DNA from: UMGS755 sp045652815
Lineage (GTDB): Bacteria; Bacillota; Clostridia; UBA1381; UBA9506
DNA: 49,499 nt
Assembly (NCBI GenBank): GCA_045652815.1
Contig: JAZOLH010000006.1
Coordinates: 1-49,499, forward strand
Direction: 5' to 3'
This document shows positions 24,949 to 33,815 of the stretch, in pieces. Positions within the stretch are counted from its first letter, which is position 1. Each line of letters opens with the position of its first letter. The notes below the pieces were generated by a model. The model saw nothing but the letters and a program-made list of their open reading frames with translations. It did no database searches and was not told the DNA's origin. A program made the translations under genes and the position numbers.

Positions 24949-27561
24949 TTATTTTGCGTCGTACCAACTTGCGCCGGCGTGCATATCAACAGAGAGAGGG
25001 GCAGACAGCGTAAACGCTTTTTCCATTTCTTCCCGTAGGATTTTGCCTGCCGCTTCTTGTTCAGAAAGCGGTGCTTCCACAATCAATTCATCGTGTACCT
25101 GCAAAATCAGGCGGGCAGAGAGATTTTCTTCCTTTAAGCGGCGGTACACCCGTACCATCGCCAGTTTGATGATGTCTGCCGCGGTGCCCTGAATGGGGGT
25201 GTTTAAGGCGGCACGTTCACCAAAGGCGCGCATCTGGAAATTGGATGATGATAGTTCGGGAAGAGCACGACGACGACCGAGTAAGGTGGTGACATAGCCT
25301 TTTTCTTTGGCGTCTTCCACGATGTTTTTCATATAGTCACGGACTTTTGGGAAAGCCCCTAAATAATCGGCGATAAAGGCTTTGGCTTCTCGCATGGAGA
25401 TGCCAAGGTCTTGTGCCAGAGAGAATTCGCCTTTGCCATAGAGCAAGCCGAAATTAACAGCCTTTGCGGCAGTACGCATATCGCCCGTTACATCTTCAGG
25501 GTTGATGCGGAAGAGTTTAGCGGCGGTGCTTCTGTGAATATCCTGACCGCTTTTAAAGGCCTCTGCCATCACATCGTCACCTGCGATGTGGGCAAACACG
25601 CGCAGTTCAATCTGTGAATAGTCAGCATCCAGCAGAATGTGACCTTCTTCCGCCACAAACATTTTACGCATCTCGCGGCCCAAGGGGGTGCGGATGGGGA
25701 TGTTCTGCAGGTTGGGCTCGGATGAACTGATACGGCCTGTTACGGTAACGGTTTGATGGAAAGAAGAATGAATTCTGCCATCGGGCGCAATCACATCGGT
25801 TAACCCTTCCACATAGGTGGAGTTTAACTTGGCAAGGTGGCGATATTCTAAGATCTTTTCGATAATGGGGTGGCTACCTGCCAGTTTTTCTAAAGTGGCG
25901 GCGTTGGTAGAATAGCCTGTTTTTGTCTTTTTAGAACCGCGTAGTCCCAGTTTTTCAAACAAAATCACGCCCAATTGTTTGGGGGAGTTAATGTTAAATT
26001 CTTCGCCTGCCAAATCGTAGATTTCATCGGTTAAAACAGAAATCTGACCGCGGAGCATTTCGCCGAATTCAGCCAGTTTTTCTTTTTCAATTAAGATGCC
26101 TTCTTTTTGCATAGATGCCAAAACTTCCACCAAAGGCATTTCCACGGTTTCTAACAGGTCTAAAGAGCCATCTTGTTTCAGGCGGTCCTGCAGGTGGGCG
26201 TAAAGTGCGGGCAGGGCAGACACCTGATCAGCCAGGAGAGCGGTATCGGCAGGGGTATCCTCAAAAGACAACTGCTCGCCTTGAGAATTGGCGGCAAGTG
26301 GCATACCCAAAAAGTCAAAGCAAAGATCAGAGAGGTCATAGTCTCTGCGGGTTGCATCGGCAAGGTAGGCCGCCACAGCTGTATCAAAGGTGATAGCGGC
26401 GGGGGCAATATCCAAATCGCTTAAAAACAGATAATGCTCTTTGCTGCCGTGGGTGATTTTTTGGATGGATTCGTTCTCGAAAAATGCCTTTACAACGGGC
26501 AGGAAATCCCCTGAAAGTGATGCGGAAACAACGACGTCATCTCCCTTGGTGGCGTAGAACATTTTGGAGGGGATGTCTAACAGGTAATAGAGTTTGTCCG
26601 CCATCAGATGTTTTTCTAAATCAGAGGGGGTGGGGGTGACGAGGGAATAGGCAGGTTTTTCTGCCATGGCTTCCTTTGCCGCTTCATCTTGAGGCAGTTT
26701 CTTTAAGAAACTTTTAAACTCAAGCCGCGTGTAAAGTTCTCGCAGTGCAGAGATGTCGCCCTCTTTTTCTTTGGCGGCTTCAAAATCCAGTTCAATGGGT
26801 ACGTTGCAATCAATGGTGGCAAGTGTTTTGGATAAAAAGGCAACGTCTCGGCTTTCTTCCAGTTTGGTGCGGTTGCCTTTTGTGATGGCGTCTGAGTCTA
26901 AGTTTGCATAGACATTTTCCAAACTCTTAAACTGGCCGATCAGAGAAAAAGCACCTTTTTCACCAATGCCGCGAACACCGGGGATGTTATCGGATGTATC
27001 GCCCATAATGGCTTTTACATCAATGAATTCCGTGGGGGTTACACCATATTTTTCAAACACGTGAGCCGCGTCAAAAATCTCTGTGTCGGTGTTGCCCATA
27101 CGGGTGGTGACAAGGTAAATTTTATTGTCATCGGTGGCAAGCTGCAAATCGTCCTTATCGCCTGTTAAAATCATGCAGGCAACATCTTGCTTAGTGCAAC
27201 GGGCAGCTACGGTGCCGATGATATCGTCCGCCTCGTAGCCCTCCAGTTCTAAAACGGGGATAGAAAGGGCAGAAAGCACCTCTTTTAAAAGGGGCAACTG
27301 AGGACGCAGTTCTTCGGGCATGGGTTTGCGGGTAGCCTTATAGCCATCAAACATTTTATGACGGAAGGTGGGGGCTTTTAGGTCAAAAGCCGCCGCAATA
27401 TAATCGGGTTTGATTTCTTCTTTGAATTTATAAAAAATGTTCAAAAAACCGTACACAGCGTTGGTATAGGTTCCGTCCTTTGCTGTGAGAAGACGGATGC
27501 CGTAAAAAGCACGGTTAATGATACTGTTGGCATCGATAATCAAAAACTTAGGTTTTGTCAT
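24949..27561 (-). CDS. polA: DNA polymerase I
   Basis: 870 residues, the usual length. An N-terminal 5'-3' exonuclease domain (IDANSIINRAFYG, GYEADDIIGT, MGDTSDNIPGVRGIGEKGA) is followed by a 3'-5' exonuclease-like domain and the polymerase domain. Motif A is DADYSQIELRVFAHI, motif B RTAAKAVNFGLLYG, motif C LQVHDELIVEAP. In the middle domain the DxE metal-ligand motif is absent (LLDIPSKMFY in its place), so proofreading is probably lost, as in Bacillus Pol I. Function: Okazaki fragment processing and repair. Confidence 0.95.
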   Translation of the reverse strand: MTKPKFLIIDANSIINRAFYGIRLLTAKDGTYTNAVYGFLNIFYKFKEEIKPDYIAAAFDLKAPTFRHKMFDGYKATRKPMPEELRPQLPLLKEVLSALSIPVLELEGYEADDIIGTVAARCTKQDVACMILTGDKDDLQLATDDNKIYLVTTRMGNTDTEIFDAAHVFEKYGVTPTEFIDVKAIMGDTSDNIPGVRGIGEKGAFSLIGQFKSLENVYANLDSDAITKGNRTKLEESRDVAFLSKTLATIDCNVPIELDFEAAKEKEGDISALRELYTRLEFKSFLKKLPQDEAAKEAMAEKPAYSLVTPTPSDLEKHLMADKLYYLLDIPSKMFYATKGDDVVVSASLSGDFLPVVKAFFENESIQKITHGSKEHYLFLSDLDIAPAAITFDTAVAAYLADATRRDYDLSDLCFDFLGMPLAANSQGEQLSFEDTPADTALLADQVSALPALYAHLQDRLKQDGSLDLLETVEMPLVEVLASMQKEGILIEKEKLAEFGEMLRGQISVLTDEIYDLAGEEFNINSPKQLGVILFEKLGLRGSKKTKTGYSTNAATLEKLAGSHPIIEKILEYRHLAKLNSTYVEGLTDVIAPDGRIHSSFHQTVTVTGRISSSEPNLQNIPIRTPLGREMRKMFVAEEGHILLDADYSQIELRVFAHIAGDDVMAEAFKSGQDIHRSTAAKLFRINPEDVTGDMRTAAKAVNFGLLYGKGEFSLAQDLGISMREAKAFIADYLGAFPKVRDYMKNIVEDAKEKGYVTTLLGRRRALPELSSSNFQMRAFGERAALNTPIQGTAADIIKLAMVRVYRRLKEENLSARLILQVHDELIVEAPLSEQEAAGKILREEMEKAFTLSAPLSVDMHAGASWYDAK

Positions 27562-27582
27562 GATGTTCCTCTTTTCTTTCGG

Positions 27583-28152
27583 TTACACCAGTTTCTCCGA
27601 CCGAATTTTATACAAAAGGCGATACATTTTTTCGCAGGTTTCAATGCGGCGCACATAGGTGCGGGTTTCGGGGTAGGGGATGTTTGTCAAGGTTTTACCG
27701 TCCTCAGAATAGGCTTTGTTTTTGAGCCACTCATTAACCGTTCCCTGCCCTGCATTGTAGGCCGCAAGGGCGTTCTGCACGTTGCCATCGTAACTATTCA
27801 GCAGATAGTTGATATAATAGCAACCCATTTTGATGTTAAGCTCAGGATCAGTGATCTGGCTGTAATCAAAATCGGAAAGATCCATTTTTTCGGCAAGCCA
27901 GTTTGCTGTGGGCTCCATAATCTGCATCAGTCCCGTTGCACTTTTATGGGATACAGCCTCCTGATCAAAATTGCTTTCCGATTTGATGATGCTCATAATC
28001 AGATAAGGGTCGATGTTATAAGTTTCTGCAGAACTTTTTATGTAATTCATATATTTTACAGGATAGATAAGGCGCCCGATGTTGCCAAGGTTTGCGATTA
28101 ACAAAATCGCAATTAATAAGATGGCAAAACGGAACCGTTTTTTTAATTTCAC
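27583..28152 (-). CDS. Membrane-anchored soluble-lytic-transglycosylase-like protein
   Basis: 189 residues. An N-terminal hydrophobic helix (about 8-22) anchors or exports it, and an SLT domain follows. E59 in IIKSESNFD is the catalytic acid, with GLMQIMEPTA and ALAAYNAGQGTVNEWL completing the goose-lysozyme-like signature. It cleaves the MurNAc-GlcNAc bond in peptidoglycan. The start overlaps the coaE stop as ATGA; polA follows 21 bp later. Confidence 0.9.
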   Translation of the reverse strand: MKLKKRFRFAILLIAILLIANLGNIGRLIYPVKYMNYIKSSAETYNIDPYLIMSIIKSESNFDQEAVSHKSATGLMQIMEPTANWLAEKMDLSDFDYSQITDPELNIKMGCYYINYLLNSYDGNVQNALAAYNAGQGTVNEWLKNKAYSEDGKTLTNIPYPETRTYVRRIETCEKMYRLLYKIRSEKLV

Positions 28153-28733
28153 AGGGCTAACTCCTTCAGGATGGATTCAATTTGTTCGTAAACGGCGTCT
28201 ACAGAGCCGTTGTTTTCAATGATGTGTGTTGCGCGAGCACGGAAATAGTCATCTTCCGGCTGGGAAGCGATGCGGTTTTTGGCACCGGTTTCATCTAAAC
28301 CGTCACGCTCGGTAATGCGGTGAATACGGATGGATTCGTCTGCCAAAAAGCCAACGGTCACGGTGCACACATCGTCCAGACCACTCTGGAAGAGAAGAGG
28401 TGCATCAAGGACCATCAGAGGCGCGGTGGTGCGCTCGATGAGACCGCGGATTTCACGGATGATGGCAGGATGGGTGATGGCGTTTAATTTGGCAAGTTTC
28501 TCAGGGTCGGAAAACACCAAAGCACCAAGGCGTTTGCGGCTGAAACTGCCATCGGGTGCGGCGGCTTCGGGGAATGCCGCAAGAACCTCCATAGAGGTGG
28601 GGGTGCCGGGGGCAGTCATACGACGGGCGATTTCATCGGCATCGATGATAAAGGCGCCTTTTTTCTGCAAATATGTAGCGGCGGTGCTTTTGCCGCATCC
28701 TGTTCCACCTGTTAAACCTATAATCGTTTTCAT
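28149..28733 (-). CDS. coaE: Dephospho-CoA kinase
   Basis: 194 residues. It phosphorylates the 3'-OH of dephospho-CoA in the last step of CoA synthesis. The P-loop GLTGGTGCGKST is at the N-terminus, followed by IIDADEIARRM, HPAIIREI, and LDAPLLFQSGLD, with RIHRITERDGL in the lid region. The gene is coupled to the transglycosylase downstream. Linkage polA-coaE-SLT is common in Clostridia. Confidence 0.95.
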   Translation of the reverse strand: MKTIIGLTGGTGCGKSTAATYLQKKGAFIIDADEIARRMTAPGTPTSMEVLAAFPEAAAPDGSFSRKRLGALVFSDPEKLAKLNAITHPAIIREIRGLIERTTAPLMVLDAPLLFQSGLDDVCTVTVGFLADESIRIHRITERDGLDETGAKNRIASQPEDDYFRARATHIIENNGSVDAVYEQIESILKELAL

Positions 28734-28751
28734 CGTTTCACCTCAAGTATT

Positions 28752-29465
28752 TTATAAAAATTTCGCCAGTTTTTCCATAGCGCGTTTCGGTGCATCTTTG
28801 GAATTTTTCCAAGGCTCATTCTGATAGCGATAATCAAATTTTTTGGTAAACCAGTTCACATCTTCGTTGATGCGTTTTAGGTTTTCAATTTCAAGTTCTG
28901 TCAGTTTTTGTTTGGCATCAATGAGTGCCTTGCCCGAAAGTTCCTTTTCGGCACACTCTAACAGAAGCAGAAAATGGGGCAGGCAAAAACCCTGACAGGA
29001 CAGGACTTTTTCTTTAAAATCCGGCTCTGTTTTGTAAAGATACCAAAGGGTTTCGGCAAATTTTGTCAGCGTATTTTTCAGTTTTTCGCAAATCAGGCAA
29101 GAGTCTTCGTTTGCATATAAAACATCGTTCACGGGATTTGTTGCGGTGGTCTTTTTAAAGAGTCCGCCACCTGAAGAAGTGGGCTGGGATGCCGCAGTTT
29201 CTAACTTTTTAATCAGTTCGTTTAAGTGAGTATCCAGCACGAGCGCAAGGCTTAAGGCGTTGTTTTCCGCGCTCATTTTTTCATAATGGCGGCGGCAGTA
29301 GCCCTTTTCGTTAGAAAGGATGCGACTGTCGGGCTCCATCATAGAGGCGCCCAGGGCATAAGATACCTGTTCTTCTTCCAGTTTTCTCTCGATTACGCAG
29401 AAAGGACATTCGGATGTTTCTGCAAAAGCATCGGTTAGGGGAATGGTGTAAATCTTCTCTTTCAC
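28752..29465 (-). CDS. DUF6062 family protein (Cys-rich, function unknown)
   Basis: 237 residues starting at GTG after GGGAGG. Two repeated Cys/His units are visible: CPFC followed by CRRHYEKM, and CLIC followed by CLPHFLLLLE. These could bind two zinc ions. IPLTDAFAETSECPFCVIERKLEEE and NEKGYCRRHY match my memory of DUF6062. The rest is helical and acidic/basic with no membrane helix. It is the first gene of the coaE-SLT-polA-whiA-rqcH run and is divergent from spoIIE. Confidence 0.75.
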   Translation of the reverse strand: MKEKIYTIPLTDAFAETSECPFCVIERKLEEEQVSYALGASMMEPDSRILSNEKGYCRRHYEKMSAENNALSLALVLDTHLNELIKKLETAASQPTSSGGGLFKKTTATNPVNDVLYANEDSCLICEKLKNTLTKFAETLWYLYKTEPDFKEKVLSCQGFCLPHFLLLLECAEKELSGKALIDAKQKLTELEIENLKRINEDVNWFTKKFDYRYQNEPWKNSKDAPKRAMEKLAKFL

Positions 29466-29498
29466 GGCTACCTCCCATAAATATATACATACATAATA

Positions 29499-29504
29499 AT
29501 TATA
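29499..29504 (-). promoter_or_regulatory. Probable -10 box for the DUF6062-coaE-polA run
   Basis: TATAAT on the minus strand about 35 bp before the GTG. No good -35 is seen (weak TTTTCT-like at the right spacing). Confidence 0.45.
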
Positions 29505-29557
29505 TCATATAAATAGCAAAAAGAAAACAAAAAAATAAAAATTTTGACGGATTTTTA

Positions 29558-29634
29558 TTGTCGAAAAAGGGAGAAATATTTTTCGGAAAGATGCGCAAAA
29601 ATCGACAGGTTTTTCGGGAAAATTGGTATATAAT
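29558..29634 (+). promoter_or_regulatory. spoIIE promoter with candidate Spo0A boxes
   Basis: TATAAT at 29629-29634 lies 37 bp before the spoIIE ATG without a proper -35. ATTGTCGAA at 29557-29565 matches the 0A box (TTTGTCRAA) at 8 of 9 positions, and a weaker inverted TGTCGAT lies at 29602-29608. This is the arrangement known for Spo0A-activated sigma-A promoters of spoII genes. Confidence 0.6.
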
Positions 29635-29670
29635 GGAAATACCAAAAATTTCCACTTTGGAGGCTTACAT

Positions 29671-32007
29671 ATGACAAATTTAATACCGGAAACAGATAAA
29701 AAATCGGGGAAACAGGCAGGAAAACCACGAAAAAGAGTGCGGGAATCAGACATTTTCGAACTGGTGGAATATGGCATCTGTTTTTTGCTTTCCAAAGTTT
29801 TTTTGTTCGGCGTGATGTCGCCTTTTGCCATCCCTGTTTTTGCGGCAACGTTCCCGAAACATAAGCGGTTTTTTGCCATTGTATCCGTGCTTTTAGGGCT
29901 GTTATCAGGCGGGATGGGGCTTCGGTTTTTGCCCTATGCGGCGGCGGTTATCATCACCGCTTCTACGCTGATTTTAATGAAACAGGAACTGGCGGACAAG
30001 CCCCGCCTTTCGGCACTCTTTGCCTCCCTTTCGGTGTTTGTGACGGGGCTTGTTTTTGTTATTTTTAACGGGTTTTTGCTTTACGATTTTTTATGCCTTT
30101 TGCTCGAATCGCTCTTTTGTTTTTTCGCTTATTTTTTGTTCAAAGAGGCAAGCGACGTGATTCGAACCCTCAGGCATCGGCATGTGTTTGATCCGGCTGA
30201 AACCATGAGTCTTTTGTGCCTTTGTGCCGCAGTTTTTGTGAGTTTTTTCTCGGTGCCTGCACTGGTGGGCATGGCGCACGTTTTAAGTTTAACGGTGATT
30301 TTGGCAACCGCCTTAACCTGCGGTTTTTCACTGGCGGGAACAGCGGGGATTTTGTTTGGTTTGGTGGCATCACTCACCGCCGATTTACCTGCCGAAACGG
30401 TGGCGACCTATGGGGTTTTATCCCTTGCGGCAGGGCTATTGCAGAAAAAAGGCAGATGGGGCGTTTTGCTCGCGGCTTTTGTTTCGGGCACGGTCTCAAT
30501 GGCCTGTTTTTCGGGAAACATTGATGAAGTGCTGGAGCCCTATCATATTTTAGCGGCAGGCGTGCTCTTATTTTTGCTCCCCGACCATTTGCTTTACACC
30601 TTTGGGGATATGGTGGGAACGCCTCTTGCGGCGGAGGATTCTGTGGAGCGGATTCGGGCTGTGATGACGGACAGGTTATCCAGTGCATCGGCCTCGTTTT
30701 CCGCCCTTTCGGATGTGTTTGACAAGGCGGTGGAAAACCGCATCAATCAAAGAATGCGCGACCCCGGAGTGCTTTTTGATAAAACCGCCGAAACGGTTTG
30801 CAGAGATTGCAGTTTGATGAAATTTTGCTGGCAAAAAGAATATAACGAAACACGCAGAGTGATGATTTCTCTTTACGAACGGATGCGGCGAAAAGGCTTT
30901 GCCACAGGCGAAGATGTGCCCGAACATTTCAGAAACGGATGCATCAGGCTGGAGCCCTTTTTAAAGCAACTGAATCAAAATTATGAAGTGCACAAAGTGA
31001 ATCTTTTGTGGGCAGGGCGGGTGATGGAAAGTCGTCATTTGGTGGCGGAACAGTTTAAAAATATTTCCTCAGTGTTAGATCATCTGCAGGCAGAGTTGTC
31101 TGCCGAATCTATGAACAGCGTTTATCAGGAACGTCGGCTCCTTTCGGCGCTGGATAGAAAGGGGCTCATTGCCGAGTCTGTCAGAGTGACGGGGGTTGAT
31201 GCCCGTGAAGTCGTGCTCCGTTTTTCTGAAGAAGCGCCCCTGCCCGATGCAAGAGAGGTGACCGCCATTGTTTCTAAAGTGGTGGATGTGCCTATGCTGA
31301 AAGTTCCCGCATCCTGCGGAGATAGCCCCCATGTGATGCGGTTGGCAGTGCAGGGGCGCTACACTATGGAAGCGGGTTTTGCACAGGTGGCAAGCCACGG
31401 AGACAGCGTTTGCGGCGATAATCATCTGTTCTCCTTATCGGCAGACGGAAAGTTTGTGCTGGCTCTATCAGATGGAATGGGGCAGGGCAGTGATGCAGAG
31501 GCGCAAAGCCAAATGACTGTTCATTTGCTCAGACGTCTGCTTTCGGCAGGCTTTGACAAAGAAACAGCCCTCAGGCTGATGAACAGTATGCTCCTTGCCA
31601 CAGATGAGCGGGAATGTTTCGCTACAGCGGATCTCTGCTTTGTCAATCTTTATAGCGGTGCGCTGGAATTTATTAAAATCGGCGCCAGCCAGTCTTTTGT
31701 CAAAAGCGGAGAGATGGTAGAAACCGTCAGTTGTTCCTCGCTGCCTGCGGGGATTGTCTGCAACGTGGAGGCAGACAGGGATTTAAAATATGCCAAAGAG
31801 GGCGATTTTGTTGTGCTGGTCACCGATGGGGTGACAGACGCCCTTTCGGGCGAAACAGGCGGCGCACTGGCTGAACTGATCAGCCGCTTTGCAGGGGATT
31901 CACCTCAGGCGCTGGCGGATGAGATTTTGAAAACAGCGGTGATGCAGGCGGGCGGTAAGCCAAAAGACGATATGACAGTGATTGCCGCGAAACTAATCGC
32001 CGCGTAA
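29671..32007 (+). CDS. spoIIE: Stage II sporulation protein E (SpoIIE), PP2C-type phosphatase
   Basis: 778 residues. SpoIIE dephosphorylates SpoIIAA to release sigma-F in the forespore and helps place the polar septum. About ten N-terminal membrane helices (roughly 30-310) precede a central regulatory region with a Cys cluster (CRDCSLMKFC) and a C-terminal PPM/PP2C phosphatase (SHGDSVCGDNHLF, LALSDGMGQGSDAEAQS, LVTDGVTDALSGE, KDDMTVIAAKL). The Asp metal ligands are intact. GGAGG lies 7 bases before the ATG at 29671; the frame opens earlier, at 29623, without a ribosome site. Confidence 0.95.
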   Translation: MTNLIPETDKKSGKQAGKPRKRVRESDIFELVEYGICFLLSKVFLFGVMSPFAIPVFAATFPKHKRFFAIVSVLLGLLSGGMGLRFLPYAAAVIITASTLILMKQELADKPRLSALFASLSVFVTGLVFVIFNGFLLYDFLCLLLESLFCFFAYFLFKEASDVIRTLRHRHVFDPAETMSLLCLCAAVFVSFFSVPALVGMAHVLSLTVILATALTCGFSLAGTAGILFGLVASLTADLPAETVATYGVLSLAAGLLQKKGRWGVLLAAFVSGTVSMACFSGNIDEVLEPYHILAAGVLLFLLPDHLLYTFGDMVGTPLAAEDSVERIRAVMTDRLSSASASFSALSDVFDKAVENRINQRMRDPGVLFDKTAETVCRDCSLMKFCWQKEYNETRRVMISLYERMRRKGFATGEDVPEHFRNGCIRLEPFLKQLNQNYEVHKVNLLWAGRVMESRHLVAEQFKNISSVLDHLQAELSAESMNSVYQERRLLSALDRKGLIAESVRVTGVDAREVVLRFSEEAPLPDAREVTAIVSKVVDVPMLKVPASCGDSPHVMRLAVQGRYTMEAGFAQVASHGDSVCGDNHLFSLSADGKFVLALSDGMGQGSDAEAQSQMTVHLLRRLLSAGFDKETALRLMNSMLLATDERECFATADLCFVNLYSGALEFIKIGASQSFVKSGEMVETVSCSSLPAGIVCNVEADRDLKYAKEGDFVVLVTDGVTDALSGETGGALAELISRFAGDSPQALADEILKTAVMQAGGKPKDDMTVIAAKLIAA

Positions 32008-32008
32008 G

Positions 32009-32209
32009 GCGGATGGTGAATTTGGTGCAGAACGTCTTATGACGGGGCAGAACAATTTGAAAAAAACGAAGGAACTCGCAAAATGCGAGTTCCTTTTTGT
32101 TTGATGTCATAAGACTACGAACAAACTTCGCCTCTCGCTGTACACAAGTACAGCTTCGGGTTCCCTGCGGCTCAGTTTGTCCGTTCTGCATCCAAATTCC
32201 CTCATCCGT
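32009..32209. repeat. Nested inverted-repeat element after spoIIE
   Basis: The outer arms 32009-32033 and 32182-32209 are imperfect reverse complements (GAATTTGG.TGCAGAACG shared). A second pair, GTCTTATGAC (32034-32043) and GTCATAAGAC (32105-32114), lies inside, enclosing the spoIIE terminator. A perfect small hairpin, GCTGTAC/GTACAGC, is near 32138-32155. No ORF is credible. The element starts two bases after the spoIIE stop. Confidence 0.6.
32061..32100 (+). terminator. spoIIE terminator
   Basis: A 12-bp stem (32069-32080 with 32084-32095), AAA loop, and T-tract. It lies inside the inverted-repeat element. Confidence 0.8.
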
Positions 32210-32232
32210 GATAAAAGATTAAGAAAGATAAT

Positions 32233-32266
32233 AAAAAAGGCATCTGCAATTGCAGATGCCTTTTGA
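32233..32266. terminator. Terminator of the thioesterase gene
   Basis: A 30-bp perfect palindrome (32235-32264) centred on AATT, with flanking A and T runs, lies 10 bases past the thioesterase stop. Confidence 0.8.
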
Positions 32267-32274
32267 TTTTTCTC

Positions 32275-32682
32275 TTATTCGCAATCTTCCATGCGTAAGC
32301 GGGGCACGCGGGTGGGGCGACCGTTTTCGTCAAGAGCCACGAACACAAGCGTTGCTTCGTTGGTCATGCGGCTTTCACCGGTTTGCAGGTTTTCGCCCCA
32401 AACGTTCACCTTAATTTTCATAGATGTGTTGCCCACGGACACCATTTTGGCAACCAGTTTAACCATTTCGCCCAACTTGATGGGATGTTTAAAATCAAGT
32501 GAGTCAACGGAAACGGTGGCAACAATGCGGTTAGAGTGGCGGGATGCGGTTAAGGCCGCGGCAATGTCAATCCAATGCATCAGCTGACCACCTTTTAAGT
32601 TATTTAAAAGATTAACGTCGTTAGGCAGAACCAGTTCTGTCATTTCGACGATGGATTCGCAAACAGATTTTGTCTTTTCCAT
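32275..32682 (-). CDS. Hot-dog-fold acyl-CoA thioesterase
   Basis: 135 residues, single hot-dog domain of the YciA/BFIT acyl-CoA thioesterase type. The motif LPNDVNLLNNLKGGQLMHWIDIAAA carries the family Asn/Asp active-site region, and VDSLDFKHPIKLGEMV continues the fold. It hydrolyses acyl-CoA to free acid and CoA in the cytosol; chain-length preference is unknown. The start follows AAAGGAG; an ORF extension to 32793 has no ribosome site. Confidence 0.85.
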   Translation of the reverse strand: MEKTKSVCESIVEMTELVLPNDVNLLNNLKGGQLMHWIDIAAALTASRHSNRIVATVSVDSLDFKHPIKLGEMVKLVAKMVSVGNTSMKIKVNVWGENLQTGESRMTNEATLVFVALDENGRPTRVPRLRMEDCE

Positions 32683-32828
32683 GTGAAAAACTCCTTTCAA
32701 GACTTGGTTGTTACTGATATTGTACCATAGGAAAACGAAAAATAAAATACTTTTTTTAAACTTATTTAAAAGCAGGGGATTTTGCACAATCAAATGGTTG
32801 TAAATGTGCAGAAAAAAGGGAGAAATAC

Positions 32829-32857
32829 TTTACATAAGAAGAGATTTATAGTAAAAT
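32829..32857 (+). promoter_or_regulatory. Sigma-A promoter of amino-acid ABC operon 1
   Basis: TTTACA (32829-32834), 17-bp spacer, TAAAAT (32852-32857); the start is expected about 30 nt before the gene's ATG. Confidence 0.7.
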
Positions 32858-32896
32858 AAAAGATACCATTATTTTATTAGTAAAGGGGATTTTACA

Positions 32897-33703
32897 ATGA
32901 AAAAGTTTGCAAAAGTTTTTGCGCTGGTTTTCGCAATGGTTATGCTTTTAACCGCTTGTGGTGCTCCTGCTGTAACTGAAGAAGGTTCTGACCTTGCTTA
33001 CGTTACCGAAAAGGGTGAACTGATTATCGGTATGACCCTGTTCGCTCCCATGAACTACTACGAAGGCGAAGACTTTGTTGGTTTTGAAACCGAATTTGCT
33101 AAAGCAGTTTCCGAAAAACTGGGCGTTGAAGCTAAGTTTATCGAAATTGACTGGAACACCAAAGAAGTTGAACTGGCTGCAAAAAGCATTGACTGTATCT
33201 GGAATGGTATGACCATCACTCCGGAACGTGCTGAAAACATGTCCATTTCCACTCCTTACATGGCTAACAAACAGGTTTTAGTTGCTAAAGCAGAAAACGC
33301 TGAAGCTTACAAAGCAAAAGGCGCACTCAATGGTCTGACCGTTGTTGCTGAAGCAGAATCTGCAGGCGAAGGCGTTGCTAACGAAGATGCATTCTTTGAT
33401 GGTATCGCTTACACCGCAGTTGACTCTCAGGCAAAAGCTCTGATGGAAGTTAACAGTGGCACCGCTGCAGCTTGCGTAGTTGACTACGTTGCAAGTATCG
33501 GTATGATTGGTGAAGGCACTGACTATGAAGATTTAGTTGTTGTTGAAACCGAAGACTTCTCTCCCGAACAGTACGGTATCGCATTCAGAAAAGGCAGTGA
33601 CATCACCGCTAAAGTGAACGAAATCATTGCTGAACTGGCTGAAGACGGTACTTTAGCTGAAATCGCTAAGAAGTATAAACTGGACGCGCTCTTAGAAGTT
33701 TAA
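32897..33703 (+). CDS. Amino-acid ABC transporter substrate-binding lipoprotein (operon 1)
   Basis: 268 residues. A lipoprotein signal peptide with lipobox LTAC (Cys about 21) anchors it outside the membrane. A family 3 (polar amino acid) periplasmic-binding fold follows: LIIGMTLFAPMNYYEGEDFVGFETEFAKAVSEKLG and WNGMTITPERAENMSISTPYM. Codon use is strongly biased (GAA, GCT, GTT, AAC), suggesting high expression. The ligand is not certain; cystine, glutamine or a similar amino acid is plausible. A hairpin separates it from the permease gene. Confidence 0.88.
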   Translation: MKKFAKVFALVFAMVMLLTACGAPAVTEEGSDLAYVTEKGELIIGMTLFAPMNYYEGEDFVGFETEFAKAVSEKLGVEAKFIEIDWNTKEVELAAKSIDCIWNGMTITPERAENMSISTPYMANKQVLVAKAENAEAYKAKGALNGLTVVAEAESAGEGVANEDAFFDGIAYTAVDSQAKALMEVNSGTAAACVVDYVASIGMIGEGTDYEDLVVVETEDFSPEQYGIAFRKGSDITAKVNEIIAELAEDGTLAEIAKKYKLDALLEV

Positions 33704-33739
33704 TCCTCTAAGATTATTCCGTCGTAAAAAATAGGCGAG

Positions 33740-33792
33740 AGCTCCCGGTTTACCCGCACGAGTTTTGTTTTCGTGCCTTGTAGCCGGGAGTT
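33740..33792 (+). other. Intergenic stem-loop between binding protein and permease genes (operon 1)
   Basis: The outer stem CTCCCGG/CCGGGAG (33742-33748 with 33784-33790) encloses an inner stem GCACGA/TCGTGC (33756-33761 with 33771-33776). There is no long T-tract. It probably stabilises the upstream mRNA or partly terminates, allowing more binding protein than permease. Confidence 0.6.
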
Positions 33793-33815
33793 CTTCCAGT
33801 CTTTTGGAGTTTATT

